Shown here in pieces: positions 25,707-34,709 of a DNA stretch of 64,000 nucleotides. Each line of letters begins with the position of its first letter. Positions within the stretch are counted from its first letter, which is position 1. A program made the translations under genes and the position numbers. The stretch lies in the NCBI RefSeq assembly GCF_002441855.2, contig NZ_CP029487.1, positions 3,302,349 through 3,366,348 on the forward strand. Direction: 5' to 3'. The notes under the pieces are model-generated. The model was given only the letters and a program-made list of their open reading frames with translations, was not told where the DNA came from and searched no databases. This DNA comes from Eubacterium maltosivorans (GTDB taxonomy: Bacteria; Bacillota; Clostridia; Eubacteriales; Eubacteriaceae).

Positions 25707-28094
25707 TTACAGGAGCCTGTCGAGCTCCTGTAGCATGAGCTGGAGGTCCAGGGGCTTGGCGAGGTGGCTGTCCATGCCGGCCTCCCGGGCCTTTTCGATG
25801 TCGGCCGCGAAGGCGTCGGCGGTCATGGCGACGATGGGGATGGCGCGGGCGTCGGCCCGGGCCATCTGCCGGATGCTGCGGGTGGCCTCGTAGCCGTTCA
25901 TGACAGGCATCTGCACGTCCATGAGGATCAGGTCATAGTAACCGGACGGGGCCATGGCAAAGGCATCGCAGCCCTCGGCACCGTCGCCGGCGCAGTCCAC
26001 AGCCGCGCCGGCCTGGGACAGGAGCTCGACGGCGATCTCCTGGTTGAGCGGGTTGTCCTCCACCAGCAGGAAACGCCTGCCGCCAAAATCGTACCGGGGC
26101 GCTTCACCGGCGTGGCCGGTGTTCAGGGGCTCGCCGTGGATCAGCCGCTTGAGGGTATGGCAGAGGGTGGATTTGAACAGGGGCTTTGAGATAAAGTCGT
26201 TGGCCCCGGCGCTTTGGGCCTCCTGCCTGATGTCGGCCCAGTCGTAGGACGAGGCGATGAGGATGGGGAGCTTATCCCCAAGCTGGGCGCGGATCTGCCG
26301 GGTGACACCCAGGCCGTCGGTGCCGGGCATCTTCCAGTCCAGGATCAGCACGTCAAAATCCTGCCCGTCCTCGTGGGCTTTTAAGACCCGGCGCACGGTG
26401 TCCCCGCCGTTTTCGGCGCACTCGGCGTCAATGCCCAGGGCGTTCAGGGTCTGGACGGCGTACTCGCACATGAGGGCGTCGTCGTCGGCGATGAGCACCC
26501 GCAGTGCCGGCAGCGCCGGGTAGCTGTCCGGGTTTGCCTCGATGTGCAGAGACAGGTATACCACAAAGGTGCTGCCCGCGCCCGGAGCGCTGCGGACTGT
26601 GACGCTGCCGCCCATCATGTCCACGATCTTTTTGGTGATGGCCATGCCCAGGCCGCTGCCCTCGGTCTTATCCACCCGGCTGTCGCGCTCACGGGTGAAG
26701 GCGTCGAAGATATGGGCCGCGAAGTCCTCGGTCATGCCCATACCGGTGTCGGCGAAGGTGAAGCGGAACTGTCCGAAGCCCTCCCAGGCGGCGGGAAATT
26801 CCTCCAGGGTCAGGGTGATGCTGCCTGCCTCGGGCGTAAACTTGACGGCGTTGGACAAAATATTGATAAAGACCTGCTTGAGGCGCAGCGGGTCGGCGTA
26901 CAGGTGCTCGTGCTCCACGCCAAAGGTGCGGATGAACAGGTGCTGGCTTTTTTCGGCCGCGGCGGGCTGGATGATGGCCACGATGTTCTCCATGAAGTCG
27001 GGCAGGGAGAAGGGGCTGTTGTTTAAGGCCATGCTGCCGCTCTCGATGGCGGACATGTCCAGCACGTCGTTGATGAGCCCGAGCAGGTGCTGGCTGGACA
27101 GGGCGATTTTGTCCAGGCAGTTTTCCACGCGGTCTGGGTCGTCCAGGTGTGTTCTGGCGATCTCGGTCATGCCCACGATGGCGTTCATGGGCGTGCGGAT
27201 ATCGTGGCTCATGCTGGACAGGAAGTCGGACTTGGCGCGGCTGGCCTGCTCGGCGGCTTCGAGGGCTTCTTTAAGCTCTGCCGCCTGAGCTTCGAGCTGG
27301 CTCTGCATTTCCCGCAGCTCGGTGATGTCGGTCACGTCGATGAAGATGGCGAGGTAGACGGGCTCCTGGTTCTGCCAGTCCACGCAGGTGGCGCTCAGCT
27401 GCAGGCGGGCTTCCTGGCCGTCCGCGCCTCTGACGGTAAGGCCCAGGCTGAGGGGTTGCCCAGACAGGATTTTCTCCCGGCTGGCCTCGATGGCCCGGCG
27501 GTTCTGGGCGTAGTTCTGCAGAAAGAGCGGGTTTGCCCCGGTGTCCCAGCAGTCCTCGCCGAAAAAGGCGGTGTAGCGCGTGTTGGCCTCCAGCAGGGTG
27601 AGCCTGAAGTCTCTGCTGACATGAAACTTGGCCACAAAGCCAGGCAGGGCGTTGTAGGTGACGGTCTGGGCCTTCTGCATGAGCACCAGGTCGTTGATGT
27701 CGGTCATGACCGTGTAGGAGACCTGATGGCCGTCGATGTACTCGTCAGAAAAGGTGGCCACCATGCGCACCCAGACGTACTCCCCGCCCTTTTTGGGCAT
27801 GTGGGAGATGTGGGTGTAGCCGCCACGGTTGTTGTTGATGGCGTCCATGACCACCTCGGTGAGCTTTGCGAGCTCGCCGGGGTCGTCGGCGTAGTAGGTG
27901 TCGCACAGGTTGTGGTATCTGGCCTCATATTCGGCCTTGTCCCAGCCGATGAGCTCATAGTAGAACGCGTTGGCCCAGACCAGGGTAAAGTGCTCGTCCA
28001 GCAGATGCTTGCTGACGCTCACCTGCATCAGGCTCATGAGGGTGTTGTACTCATAGCCTGCGGTATCGCTGTGTTGCTTAAGGTCTTCTTCCAT
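25707..28094 (-). CDS. Hybrid sensor histidine kinase with two receiver domains
   Basis: A 795-residue soluble hybrid kinase. A PAS-like domain (about 12-142) and a second PAS (about 150-260) precede HisKA with H297 (SHDIRTPMNAIVG) and HATPase_c (N-box near 411-416, GSGLGM near 479-484). Two receiver domains follow, with phospho-acceptors D586 (LILDWKMPG) and D726 (LILMDVQMPVMNG). No HPt or DNA-binding output is fused, so phosphate must pass to a separate partner not seen here. The first PAS closely resembles that of the EAL protein at 30570-32339 (shared VSVS+HL, YYELIG, YTVMTD blocks). ATG 28094 overlaps the preceding cyclase gene by 17 bases. Confidence 0.92.
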   Translation of the reverse strand: MEEDLKQHSDTAGYEYNTLMSLMQVSVSKHLLDEHFTLVWANAFYYELIGWDKAEYEARYHNLCDTYYADDPGELAKLTEVVMDAINNNRGGYTHISHMPKKGGEYVWVRMVATFSDEYIDGHQVSYTVMTDINDLVLMQKAQTVTYNALPGFVAKFHVSRDFRLTLLEANTRYTAFFGEDCWDTGANPLFLQNYAQNRRAIEASREKILSGQPLSLGLTVRGADGQEARLQLSATCVDWQNQEPVYLAIFIDVTDITELREMQSQLEAQAAELKEALEAAEQASRAKSDFLSSMSHDIRTPMNAIVGMTEIARTHLDDPDRVENCLDKIALSSQHLLGLINDVLDMSAIESGSMALNNSPFSLPDFMENIVAIIQPAAAEKSQHLFIRTFGVEHEHLYADPLRLKQVFINILSNAVKFTPEAGSITLTLEEFPAAWEGFGQFRFTFADTGMGMTEDFAAHIFDAFTRERDSRVDKTEGSGLGMAITKKIVDMMGGSVTVRSAPGAGSTFVVYLSLHIEANPDSYPALPALRVLIADDDALMCEYAVQTLNALGIDAECAENGGDTVRRVLKAHEDGQDFDVLILDWKMPGTDGLGVTRQIRAQLGDKLPILIASSYDWADIRQEAQSAGANDFISKPLFKSTLCHTLKRLIHGEPLNTGHAGEAPRYDFGGRRFLLVEDNPLNQEIAVELLSQAGAAVDCAGDGAEGCDAFAMAPSGYYDLILMDVQMPVMNGYEATRSIRQMARADARAIPIVAMTADAFAADIEKAREAGMDSHLAKPLDLQLMLQELDRLL

Positions 28095-29316
28095 TTTTAT
28101 TTCTTTCGGTGTTTTCTTTATCGTGATACATGCGCTTGTCCGCTGTCTGGATAAGGGCGTCCGGGCTCTCGCCCTCACCGCTCTGCGCCAGGCCGAAGCT
28201 GACGGACATGGCAAAGGGGTGGCCGGGCATGTGGCTGCGGGCCCGCAGGCTCCGGTTCACCCGGTCCATACGGCTGGCCGCAATGGCGGGCGTCAGGTCC
28301 CGGAACAGGAGCAGGAACTCGTCGCCGCCGTAGCGGAAAAGCTGGTCGGCGTCCTGGCGGCAGGCGCTCTGCAGGGTCTGTACCACAGTGAGCAGGTAGC
28401 GGTCGCCCATCTCATGTCCCTGGGTGTCGTTGACAAGCTTCAGGCCGTTGAGGTCCGCGAAGCAGAGGCAGAAGGGCGTGCCTGTCTCCAGCCAGCCGGC
28501 GGTGGCGGCCTCTGCCATCTGCCGGTTCGGGCAGCCGGTCAGCGGGTCGGTGGAGGCGATGCGGCTCAGCTCCAGCGCTTCCTCTCTTTGATGTTCTAAC
28601 GCCGCGAGCACCTGGCTGTTGAGCGCCCGGTACTGGCCCAGCCGGCTGATGCGGGCCGCGTACCGGACGGCCAGATAGAGGCCCAGCAGCGAAAAGACAC
28701 AGGACTTGACGCCCCACAGCTTGAGCACCAGGAGGTTGCCGGGCTGTGTGTAGATGAGCAGGTTGAGCACCAGGTACAGGTAGATGGCCAGGCTCAGCTG
28801 GATCAGGAAGCGCCTCCGGGCAGGGTCCTTGAAGACGACACGCGGGTTATCCATGTGGGCGTCGTAACGCCGGGCGATCTGAAAGTAGAGCCCGGCGGCT
28901 AAAAACCCCAGTCCCACCGGGTAGCGCTTGAGGTTGCCAGCGTCCATCGAGTTGTTGTCAAAGCTGGCGAGGGGCAGGTCAAAGGCTGCGGCCAGCAGGC
29001 AGCGCAGCAGAATGTTTAAAGCCAGGCCGATAATCATGGAGAACAGGGCCAGGATAAAGCCGTCGCTCAACGGGCAGCGGAAAAAGCAGAGGATCTCGAT
29101 GAGCAGCAGGGTAAAGATCAGCAGCCAGTTGACGACCAGGTGCAGCTGCAGAACTGAGCAGAGGGTAAACAGCGTGTAGTTGAGGAAAAAAGCCAGCGCG
29201 ATCCACCGCCTTTTTACCGGTTTTAACAGGATGGCCTCCGCGTAGCGGAAAAAGAACCAGTTCTGGTAAAAATAGATCAATCCGATGACAATGAGCGGGA
29301 TCATGTCAGAGGTCAT
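28078..29316 (-). CDS. Polytopic membrane diguanylate cyclase
   Basis: A 412-residue protein with about six to seven membrane helices in residues 1-225 and a C-terminal GGDEF domain (about 245-405). FRYGGDEF lies near residues 327-333, so catalysis is expected. The inhibitory RxxD is not in register (RQDAD), so this cyclase may escape product feedback, unlike the others here. ATG 29316 is set by GGGAGGTGCGGC directly upstream. It overlaps the upstream cyclase gene by 11 bases and the downstream kinase gene by 17, showing a tightly coupled operon. Confidence 0.9.
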   Translation of the reverse strand: MTSDMIPLIVIGLIYFYQNWFFFRYAEAILLKPVKRRWIALAFFLNYTLFTLCSVLQLHLVVNWLLIFTLLLIEILCFFRCPLSDGFILALFSMIIGLALNILLRCLLAAAFDLPLASFDNNSMDAGNLKRYPVGLGFLAAGLYFQIARRYDAHMDNPRVVFKDPARRRFLIQLSLAIYLYLVLNLLIYTQPGNLLVLKLWGVKSCVFSLLGLYLAVRYAARISRLGQYRALNSQVLAALEHQREEALELSRIASTDPLTGCPNRQMAEAATAGWLETGTPFCLCFADLNGLKLVNDTQGHEMGDRYLLTVVQTLQSACRQDADQLFRYGGDEFLLLFRDLTPAIAASRMDRVNRSLRARSHMPGHPFAMSVSFGLAQSGEGESPDALIQTADKRMYHDKENTERNKNGRRP

Positions 29317-30526
29317 GCCGCACCTCCCTCCCGCGCCGGGCGCTTTTGTCCGCATACATGCTGCGGTCCGCCTCCCGCACGAGGCTTTCCCGGGTCTTTT
29401 TGGTGCCTGCGGGTGCCTCGGCGGTGCCAAAGCTGAAGGATAATGAAAAACCCTGCCCGCGCGGGGCCTCGAGCCGCGTCCGGGCAGCTGACAGCAGGGC
29501 CTCTGCCGCCTCGGCGGACAGACCGGGCAGCAGCACCATGAACTCATCGCCGCCCACCCGGGCAAAGACGTCCTCGCCGCGCAGGGCCTTCGTGAACTGG
29601 CCGGAGAATTCCCTCAGATAGTGGTCCCCGGTCAGGTGGCCGTAGGCGTCGTTGACGGCCTTCAGGCCGTCCAGGTCCAGGTAGGCCAGCGTGAAGGGGG
29701 TATGGCGGCTCAGCAGCAGCTCCAGGTAATTAAAGAGGTAGAGTCTTGTGTAGGCGCCGGTCAGCGGGTCGCGGTAGGCGGTGTCCCGCAGGGCCTCGGT
29801 GCGCTCGGCCTGCTGGTGCATGGTGGAGGTGAGGCGGGTGTGCTCATATTCCAGATAGTCCTCCTGCCGGATAATGTTCAGCTGGTTCATAAAAAAGCCC
29901 ACCATCATGAGCAGCAGGGCGTTGCTCCCCACCAGAAACAGGGAAACCACAGCGCTGGGGAGCTCAAAGAGGCAGGCGGCAGCGTCCGCTAGCACAAAGA
30001 TGACTGCCAGAAAGGTAAACCGGACAAACAGCCGGGATTCCTCGGAGCCGTAAATATCCCGGAACTCGGCCAGAAAGCCGGCGCGGCGGCTCAGCAGCAG
30101 CTCGGCGGCGAGGCCGAAGAGCAGCAGAAGCGCCAGGCAGGCGGCGCGGAGCGCCGGGTCGCTCAGGACTGCGCGGGTGTCAAGCCCCAGGCCAAAGGAT
30201 AACAGGCCCAGAAGGATCAGGCAGGCAGCGCAGGTGAACAGAAAGCCCACGTTCACGGCCGCCCAGTTTGGCTGGCCCGGCTCTGGAAAGTGCAGAAGCT
30301 CGCAGACCTTGAGGCCGTAGAGCAGCAGAAAAAACAGGGGCAGCGGCAGGTTAAATAACGCCATGATCAAAAACAGGGCGCACAGGCACAGGCCGAGGAC
30401 CGGCCACCAGTGGCGCAGGTGCGGCATGTCCTGGTTCAGGGCGCTCAGGAGTCCCCAGCTGGAAAAGGCGTAGAGGCCGGACAGCAGGAGAATGAGCAGC
30501 ATGAGGGCATTCAGGTTTTGGGTCAT
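29306..30526 (-). CDS. Polytopic membrane diguanylate cyclase
   Basis: A 406-residue protein with a hydrophobic N-terminal half (about seven helices, residues 5-235) and a GGDEF domain (about 245-395). ARVGGDEF near residues 323-329 is intact and RGED gives the RxxD inhibitory site. The membrane region has no recognisable extracellular sensor domain, so a signal within or near the membrane is likely. The ATG follows AAAGGAGTGATCCC. It starts 43 bp after the GGDEF-EAL gene and overlaps the next cyclase by 11 bases. It is the second gene of a four-gene c-di-GMP operon. Confidence 0.9.
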   Translation of the reverse strand: MTQNLNALMLLILLLSGLYAFSSWGLLSALNQDMPHLRHWWPVLGLCLCALFLIMALFNLPLPLFFLLLYGLKVCELLHFPEPGQPNWAAVNVGFLFTCAACLILLGLLSFGLGLDTRAVLSDPALRAACLALLLLFGLAAELLLSRRAGFLAEFRDIYGSEESRLFVRFTFLAVIFVLADAAACLFELPSAVVSLFLVGSNALLLMMVGFFMNQLNIIRQEDYLEYEHTRLTSTMHQQAERTEALRDTAYRDPLTGAYTRLYLFNYLELLLSRHTPFTLAYLDLDGLKAVNDAYGHLTGDHYLREFSGQFTKALRGEDVFARVGGDEFMVLLPGLSAEAAEALLSAARTRLEAPRGQGFSLSFSFGTAEAPAGTKKTRESLVREADRSMYADKSARRGREVRHDL

Positions 30527-30569
30527 GGGATCACTCCTTTATCGCGAAGGCTGCGGCCCGCGCCGCAGC

Positions 30570-32339
30570 TTAAGGGTTGTCAGTTTCACCGCCGCCAAAG
30601 GCCAGCGTCTCAAAATCCGGGATGGGCACCGGGCGGGAGAATACATAGCCCTGCACCATGTCGCAGCTTGACTGTCTGAGGAATTCCACCTGCTTCTGGC
30701 TTTCCACACCCTCGGCCACTGTGGACATGGAGAGCTTTTCGGCCATGTCGATGACCGAGGTCACCACGTCCCGTTCCCTGGGGTTGTCGGCGTTCTGGGA
30801 GGTGAAAAAGGCCCGGTCCAGCTTGAGGGTATCCATCTGCAGGTCCTTGAGCAGGTTGAGGGAGGAGTAGCCGCTGCCAAAGTCGTCCATGGAGCAGCGG
30901 TAGCCCCGCCTGTGAATCTGGTCGATGACCTGAAAGAGCATCTCGGGGTTGGTGAACACCAGGGTCTCGGTCAGCTCGATTTCCAGAAGCTCCGGCGGCA
31001 CGCTGTACTCGCTTCGGATGGCCTCGTAGGCGTCCAGGAAATCGGCGTCGGCCAGGTGCGCCCGGGACATGTTCACCGAGATGGGCACTGGCTTCACGCC
31101 TCTGTCCAGCCACCCCCGCAGCAGGATACAGACCTGCTCGAACACGTACAGGTCCACCTCCACGATAAAGCGGTTTTTCTCAAAGAAGGGGATGAACTCA
31201 TCCGGCGGAATCAGCCCGCGCTCGGGGTCCTGCCAGCGCACCAGGGCCTCGGCGCCGGCGATGGCATCGTCTTTTAAGGACAGCTTAGGCTGCAGGTAGA
31301 CCACGAACTCGCCGTTCAGCAGGGCGTCCTGCATGCGGTTTTCCATGTCCTTTTCCCGCATGAGCTTCAGGCGGTCCAGGTCGGAGTAAAACTGGCAGGC
31401 GAACAGGCGGCTGTCGCCCGCGTCCTTCACGTTCTTCAGTGCCACGTTGGCCCGGTCCAGCTGCTGGGTGAGCGGCAGGTTGGGGTCCAGCACCGGGTAG
31501 ATGCCAAAGGCCAGGGAGAGGAAATATTTGCGCTCGCAGCCGTCGTTAAAGCTGTTGATGTCCTGAGCCATCCGCTCAAGCCGGTTGACGAGCATCCGCT
31601 TGTCCGCGTTTTGGAGCAGCAGGCAGAAATTGTCCGCGGCGGCGCGGCAGACAAGCTCGTCGTCTTTTAGATGTCGCCGCATGACCTCGTACACATAGCG
31701 CAGGGTCTGGTCACCCATCTCGATCCCAAAGAGGTCGTTGATGAGCTTGAACTTGCGGATATCCATGGAGACCAGCACATAGTCGCCGGGCGCGCCCTCC
31801 AGGATCGCGCCGCCGGCGTCCATGTCAAATTTAGAGCGGTTGGGTCCCCTGGTCATCGGGTCCACAAAGGCCAGCTCCAGCAGCTTGGCGTTGCTGCGCT
31901 GCAGGGCCTGCTCCTGCTCGATGTAGTCGGTCATGTCGGTCATGACCGTGTAGGCCACCGGGCAGCCATCGACCACCTCGTCGGTAAAGACGCCCACCAT
32001 CTTGATCCACATGGCCCGGCCGCTCTTGTGGTACATGCGCGCCATGGCCTCATAGCTGGTGTGGCCCGCGCCGGCGGCAGCTGCTACCTTTTCGACAATG
32101 GCCGACCAGTCCTCCGGGTTTTGGTTGAAATAGATATCTGGCCGGTTGTGGAACAGCGCCTCGTACTCATCCTTTGGGTAGCCGATAAGCTCGTAATAGT
32201 AGGGGTTGGCGCTGATAAGGGTGAAATGCGCATCCATCAGATGCCGGCTCACGCTCACCCGCAGAGCGCTCATGAGCATGTTGTACTCATTGTCGGGCGC
32301 GATGTCATAATGTTTGATGCCTTGTTCGTTTTCTGACAT
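30570..32339 (-). CDS. PAS - degenerate GGDEF - EAL phosphodiesterase
   Basis: A 589-residue soluble protein. PAS about 15-145; GGDEF-like about 155-315 in which the active site reads AAADNF (near 231-236), so no cyclase activity; EAL about 330-580 with EALVRW near 361, ELTETL near 445, DDFGSGYSS near 475 and AEGVES near 540. The EAL side appears competent to hydrolyse c-di-GMP, with the dead GGDEF perhaps acting as a GTP-sensing control module (inferred). The PAS is a paralogue of the first PAS of the hybrid kinase in the same operon, so both may read one signal. The ATG follows AAGGAAACCGAA. First gene of the operon. Confidence 0.92.
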   Translation of the reverse strand: MSENEQGIKHYDIAPDNEYNMLMSALRVSVSRHLMDAHFTLISANPYYYELIGYPKDEYEALFHNRPDIYFNQNPEDWSAIVEKVAAAAGAGHTSYEAMARMYHKSGRAMWIKMVGVFTDEVVDGCPVAYTVMTDMTDYIEQEQALQRSNAKLLELAFVDPMTRGPNRSKFDMDAGGAILEGAPGDYVLVSMDIRKFKLINDLFGIEMGDQTLRYVYEVMRRHLKDDELVCRAAADNFCLLLQNADKRMLVNRLERMAQDINSFNDGCERKYFLSLAFGIYPVLDPNLPLTQQLDRANVALKNVKDAGDSRLFACQFYSDLDRLKLMREKDMENRMQDALLNGEFVVYLQPKLSLKDDAIAGAEALVRWQDPERGLIPPDEFIPFFEKNRFIVEVDLYVFEQVCILLRGWLDRGVKPVPISVNMSRAHLADADFLDAYEAIRSEYSVPPELLEIELTETLVFTNPEMLFQVIDQIHRRGYRCSMDDFGSGYSSLNLLKDLQMDTLKLDRAFFTSQNADNPRERDVVTSVIDMAEKLSMSTVAEGVESQKQVEFLRQSSCDMVQGYVFSRPVPIPDFETLAFGGGETDNP

Positions 32340-32549
32340 TTCGGTTTCCTTCTTTATTTATATTTTAACGCTTATAATTATTCTATTTTACCACTGCTTT
32401 CAGGTAAAAGCAATAAGAAAACCGTATATGATTAAGCAAAATAATAAAAAGTTTATATTAAGAATGGATTTTTATTCTTATAGCGGTTAAAATATAAGCG
32501 AGAGGAGTGATAAACCATCGCTAAATTCGTAAACCGCTATGTTCAGGAG

Positions 32550-33305
32550 GTGATCGTGGAGGCCGGGGAGTTTATCATGGACGCCATGCCAAAGATCCCC
32601 GGCCACGCCAACCGCTGGCGGCTGCACCGCTACTGGGTGGCGCACGGGGCCATGCCCCAGGTCATAAGCTGCACGCCCGCAGAGCCGCTGCACTGCGAGA
32701 ATCACGTGGTCTACAAGACGACCAAAAACCAGACGCGGCCCAGAACCCAGGTCTGCGGCGCGGTCCTCACCTACAACAGCAGCGAGCTGCGCGGCCCCAC
32801 CGAGGTGGACGGCGTGCCCACCTTTTTCATGGTCGAGGTGCACAGCTGCCCAGACTGCGCCGGGCGCAGACGGGCCGACCCGGACTTTTCCGGGCAGGTG
32901 CACCACCGGATCCTGACCGACAACATGATCAAGTACCGGTCTCACCTGTCAAAGGTGTATGAGGACATTATCCTGGAGGGCATCGAGCCCGGGCGCACTG
33001 TGGCCTTTCCCTTCAGCGAGGAGCACGCCGGCCGGCTCAGAAGGCAGTTCGAGGCCCTGACCGCCCTGGCCAGGGAGAGGGTGGGCGCCCTGTATACCCC
33101 GGCGCCTCCGCCCTTGTACCGTGTGCCAGAGGGCGCGCGGCGGGACCGGCGCGACAGCGGCAGGGAACACCGGGCCCAGGGCGTGGCCTACATTCAGGCC
33201 TTTACCGCCAAGCGGCCGGCCACACCGCTGATGAGGGGCTGGTACAGCCGCCTCCTCCAGTTTTTCGCAGATGTCAATGGGGATATAGCCGCCGTCCCCC
33301 GATAA
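32550..33305 (+). CDS. Protein of unknown function, first gene of a phage-like cluster
   Basis: About 251 residues from GTG 32550, or 249 from GTG 32556 and 242 from ATG 32577. GGGGAG lies 6 bases before ATG 32577, AGGAGG 5 bases before GTG 32556. The frame stays open upstream to a GAGGAG site and an ATC at 32517, with protein-like codons (KFVNRYVQEV), so the true start is uncertain. A cysteine set (C at CTPAEPLHC, VCG, HSCPDC) hints at metal binding. The C-terminus is rich in Arg and Pro. I recognise no family. The neighbours on the right are phage-type genes. Confidence 0.5.
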   Translation: MIVEAGEFIMDAMPKIPGHANRWRLHRYWVAHGAMPQVISCTPAEPLHCENHVVYKTTKNQTRPRTQVCGAVLTYNSSELRGPTEVDGVPTFFMVEVHSCPDCAGRRRADPDFSGQVHHRILTDNMIKYRSHLSKVYEDIILEGIEPGRTVAFPFSEEHAGRLRRQFEALTALARERVGALYTPAPPPLYRVPEGARRDRRDSGREHRAQGVAYIQAFTAKRPATPLMRGWYSRLLQFFADVNGDIAAVPR

Positions 33306-33411
33306 AAAAAGCGCGGTTCTCAACGGATTGTTCCTTAATTCAGCTTCCGGACTCAGGTACCCTGTAGATACACCCAAGCGGTGAATCTAAAATCTGCAAG
33401 GAGGCAATAAT

Positions 33412-33885
33412 ATGCAGAAGAAATCAACAACAGAATTGTTGGAAACGTTCTTGTCAGGGGGCTTGTTTACTGTGCCCGAAAACCAGAAGCTTTCGAAGGA
33501 TGAGGCGCTGGCCCTCGGGCTCATCGAAATCGCCTGCGCCATCAGTCTTATGGCCGCCGACGCCCAGTTCGCCAGAGAAGCTCTGGGCAGCTGCGGCGTC
33601 TTTCCCGTCAGCGAGATCGCCGGGGATTACGGCTACAGCGCCCAGGCCTTTAACAAGCTGCTCTGCGACCAGGGAATCCAGTACAAGCGGGGCCGCCGGT
33701 GGTATCTGTACGACTGCTACCAGGGCCTTGGCTACACAGCCACCCGGCTCACCACCCGGGAGGCGGGCGGCCGTACCCGCGCCTTCAGCGGCATGCAGTG
33801 GACCGTCAAGGGACGGCGCTTTCTCTACGACCATCTGCGGGCCCAGGGCATTGTGCCCACCGCAGGCAGAAAGGAGCAGCCATGA
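33412..33885 (+). CDS. Phage antirepressor KilAC-domain protein
   Basis: A 157-residue protein whose residues about 65-145 match the KilAC / phage antirepressor C-terminal domain: EIAGDYGYSAQAFNKLL, then GRRWYLYD and MQWTVKGRRFLYDHL. Such domains bind DNA and are common in temperate phages and phage-derived islands. The N-terminal Ant/BRO part is missing; a short helical region replaces it. The ATG follows GGAGGCAATAAT. Its stop overlaps the next start as ATGA. Confidence 0.78.
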   Translation: MQKKSTTELLETFLSGGLFTVPENQKLSKDEALALGLIEIACAISLMAADAQFAREALGSCGVFPVSEIAGDYGYSAQAFNKLLCDQGIQYKRGRRWYLYDCYQGLGYTATRLTTREAGGRTRAFSGMQWTVKGRRFLYDHLRAQGIVPTAGRKEQP

Positions 33886-34535
33886 ACTACCTTACCGAGC
33901 ACCGGAGCTTTTACGCCTGGCTTGGGAAAAACCCCAGGAGCACCGCGTTCCAGAGCCTCTGGAATTACCTGCTCGTCCGCAACAACAATGCGGCCATCCG
34001 GGGCGAGGACGGCGACATGTACTGGCCTGTGTGGTTCGGGGTGGACAACAGCGACCTGCGCCGCCTCTTAGGCGAACAGGATGCCAAACGCATCTGGGAA
34101 CACCGCCGCAGACTCATCGCCGCAGGGCTCATCGAATACCGGCCCGGTTCCGGCGGCAAAAGCGGCGAGTACGCCCTCGTCCCCTTTAACCGGGAGCAGA
34201 CACGTCTGCAGGTCATTCCCCAGGGCGGCGGCGAAGCCGTTACGGTCTGGAACCCGCCGGGAAACAGCCCCCGGATCGCCGCCGGAGCCCTCCCGGAAGC
34301 CCCGGCGGAACCGGGCGCGTTCTCTTCTGATTATAATTCTATAAATCATAAATATATAAATCATAAAGAGTCTTACCGGTGCGAAGGGGAGCCGCCCGTG
34401 CCTTATTTCAACAGTCTGCCCGCCCTCACCGATGAAGAAATGGCAAGCCTGCGCGCCATCCACACCGATGACGCCGCCCTGGTCGAGGCCATGTGGGCCC
34501 TTAAGGAGCAGAAACAACGGGAGGAGGAGAGCTGA
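33882..34535 (+). CDS. Phage replisome-organiser-like winged-helix protein
   Basis: A 217-residue protein. Residues about 10-105 have the pattern of phage replisome organiser N-terminal domains: FYAWLGKNPRSTAFQSLWNY, WFGVDNSDLRRLL, then RRRLIAAGLIEYRPGSGGKS with Y.LVPF. The C-terminal half is low-complexity and charged. It probably binds an origin or phage DNA; this is inference. ATG 33882 follows AAGGAGCAGCC and overlaps the KilAC gene by four bases. The following small gene starts in the overlap TGATG. Confidence 0.65.
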   Translation: MNYLTEHRSFYAWLGKNPRSTAFQSLWNYLLVRNNNAAIRGEDGDMYWPVWFGVDNSDLRRLLGEQDAKRIWEHRRRLIAAGLIEYRPGSGGKSGEYALVPFNREQTRLQVIPQGGGEAVTVWNPPGNSPRIAAGALPEAPAEPGAFSSDYNSINHKYINHKESYRCEGEPPVPYFNSLPALTDEEMASLRAIHTDDAALVEAMWALKEQKQREEES

Positions 34536-34708
34536 TGCAGCACAAAAGAGAGTGCGGCTATGAGCGCTACCGCTGCCGGGCCCACATTGTGGTGCAGGAG
34601 ACCGTTTTGGCCTACAGCCTGGAGGAGGCCGAGCTTTTGTTCGAGGCGCGGCTGGACGCCCTGGAGGACGACCCCGGCCTGCGCGTTGAGGGCATGTGGG
34701 TGGAGTGA
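34535..34708 (+). CDS. Small protein of unknown function
   Basis: 57 residues, starting MQHKRECGYERYRC and ending GMWVE. Its ATG shares one base with the preceding stop codon (TGATG) and GGAGGAGAGCTG lies just upstream, so translation is coupled. The composition is acidic in the C-terminal part (EEAELLFEARLDALEDDPG), suggesting a helix. No family is recognised; the position in the phage-type run supports it being real. Confidence 0.6.
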   Translation: MQHKRECGYERYRCRAHIVVQETVLAYSLEEAELLFEARLDALEDDPGLRVEGMWVE

Positions 34709-34709
34709 C

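Noticed and set aside
30570..32339. Counting the GGDEF domain of the EAL protein as an active cyclase.
   Set aside because: The active site reads AAADNF, so the metal- and GTP-binding residues are missing.
32517..32580. A SpoIIID-like regulator encoded by the frame YVQEVIVEAGEFIMD.
   Set aside because: The start recalls SpoIIID but the following helix-turn-helix (FGVSKSTVHKD) is absent.
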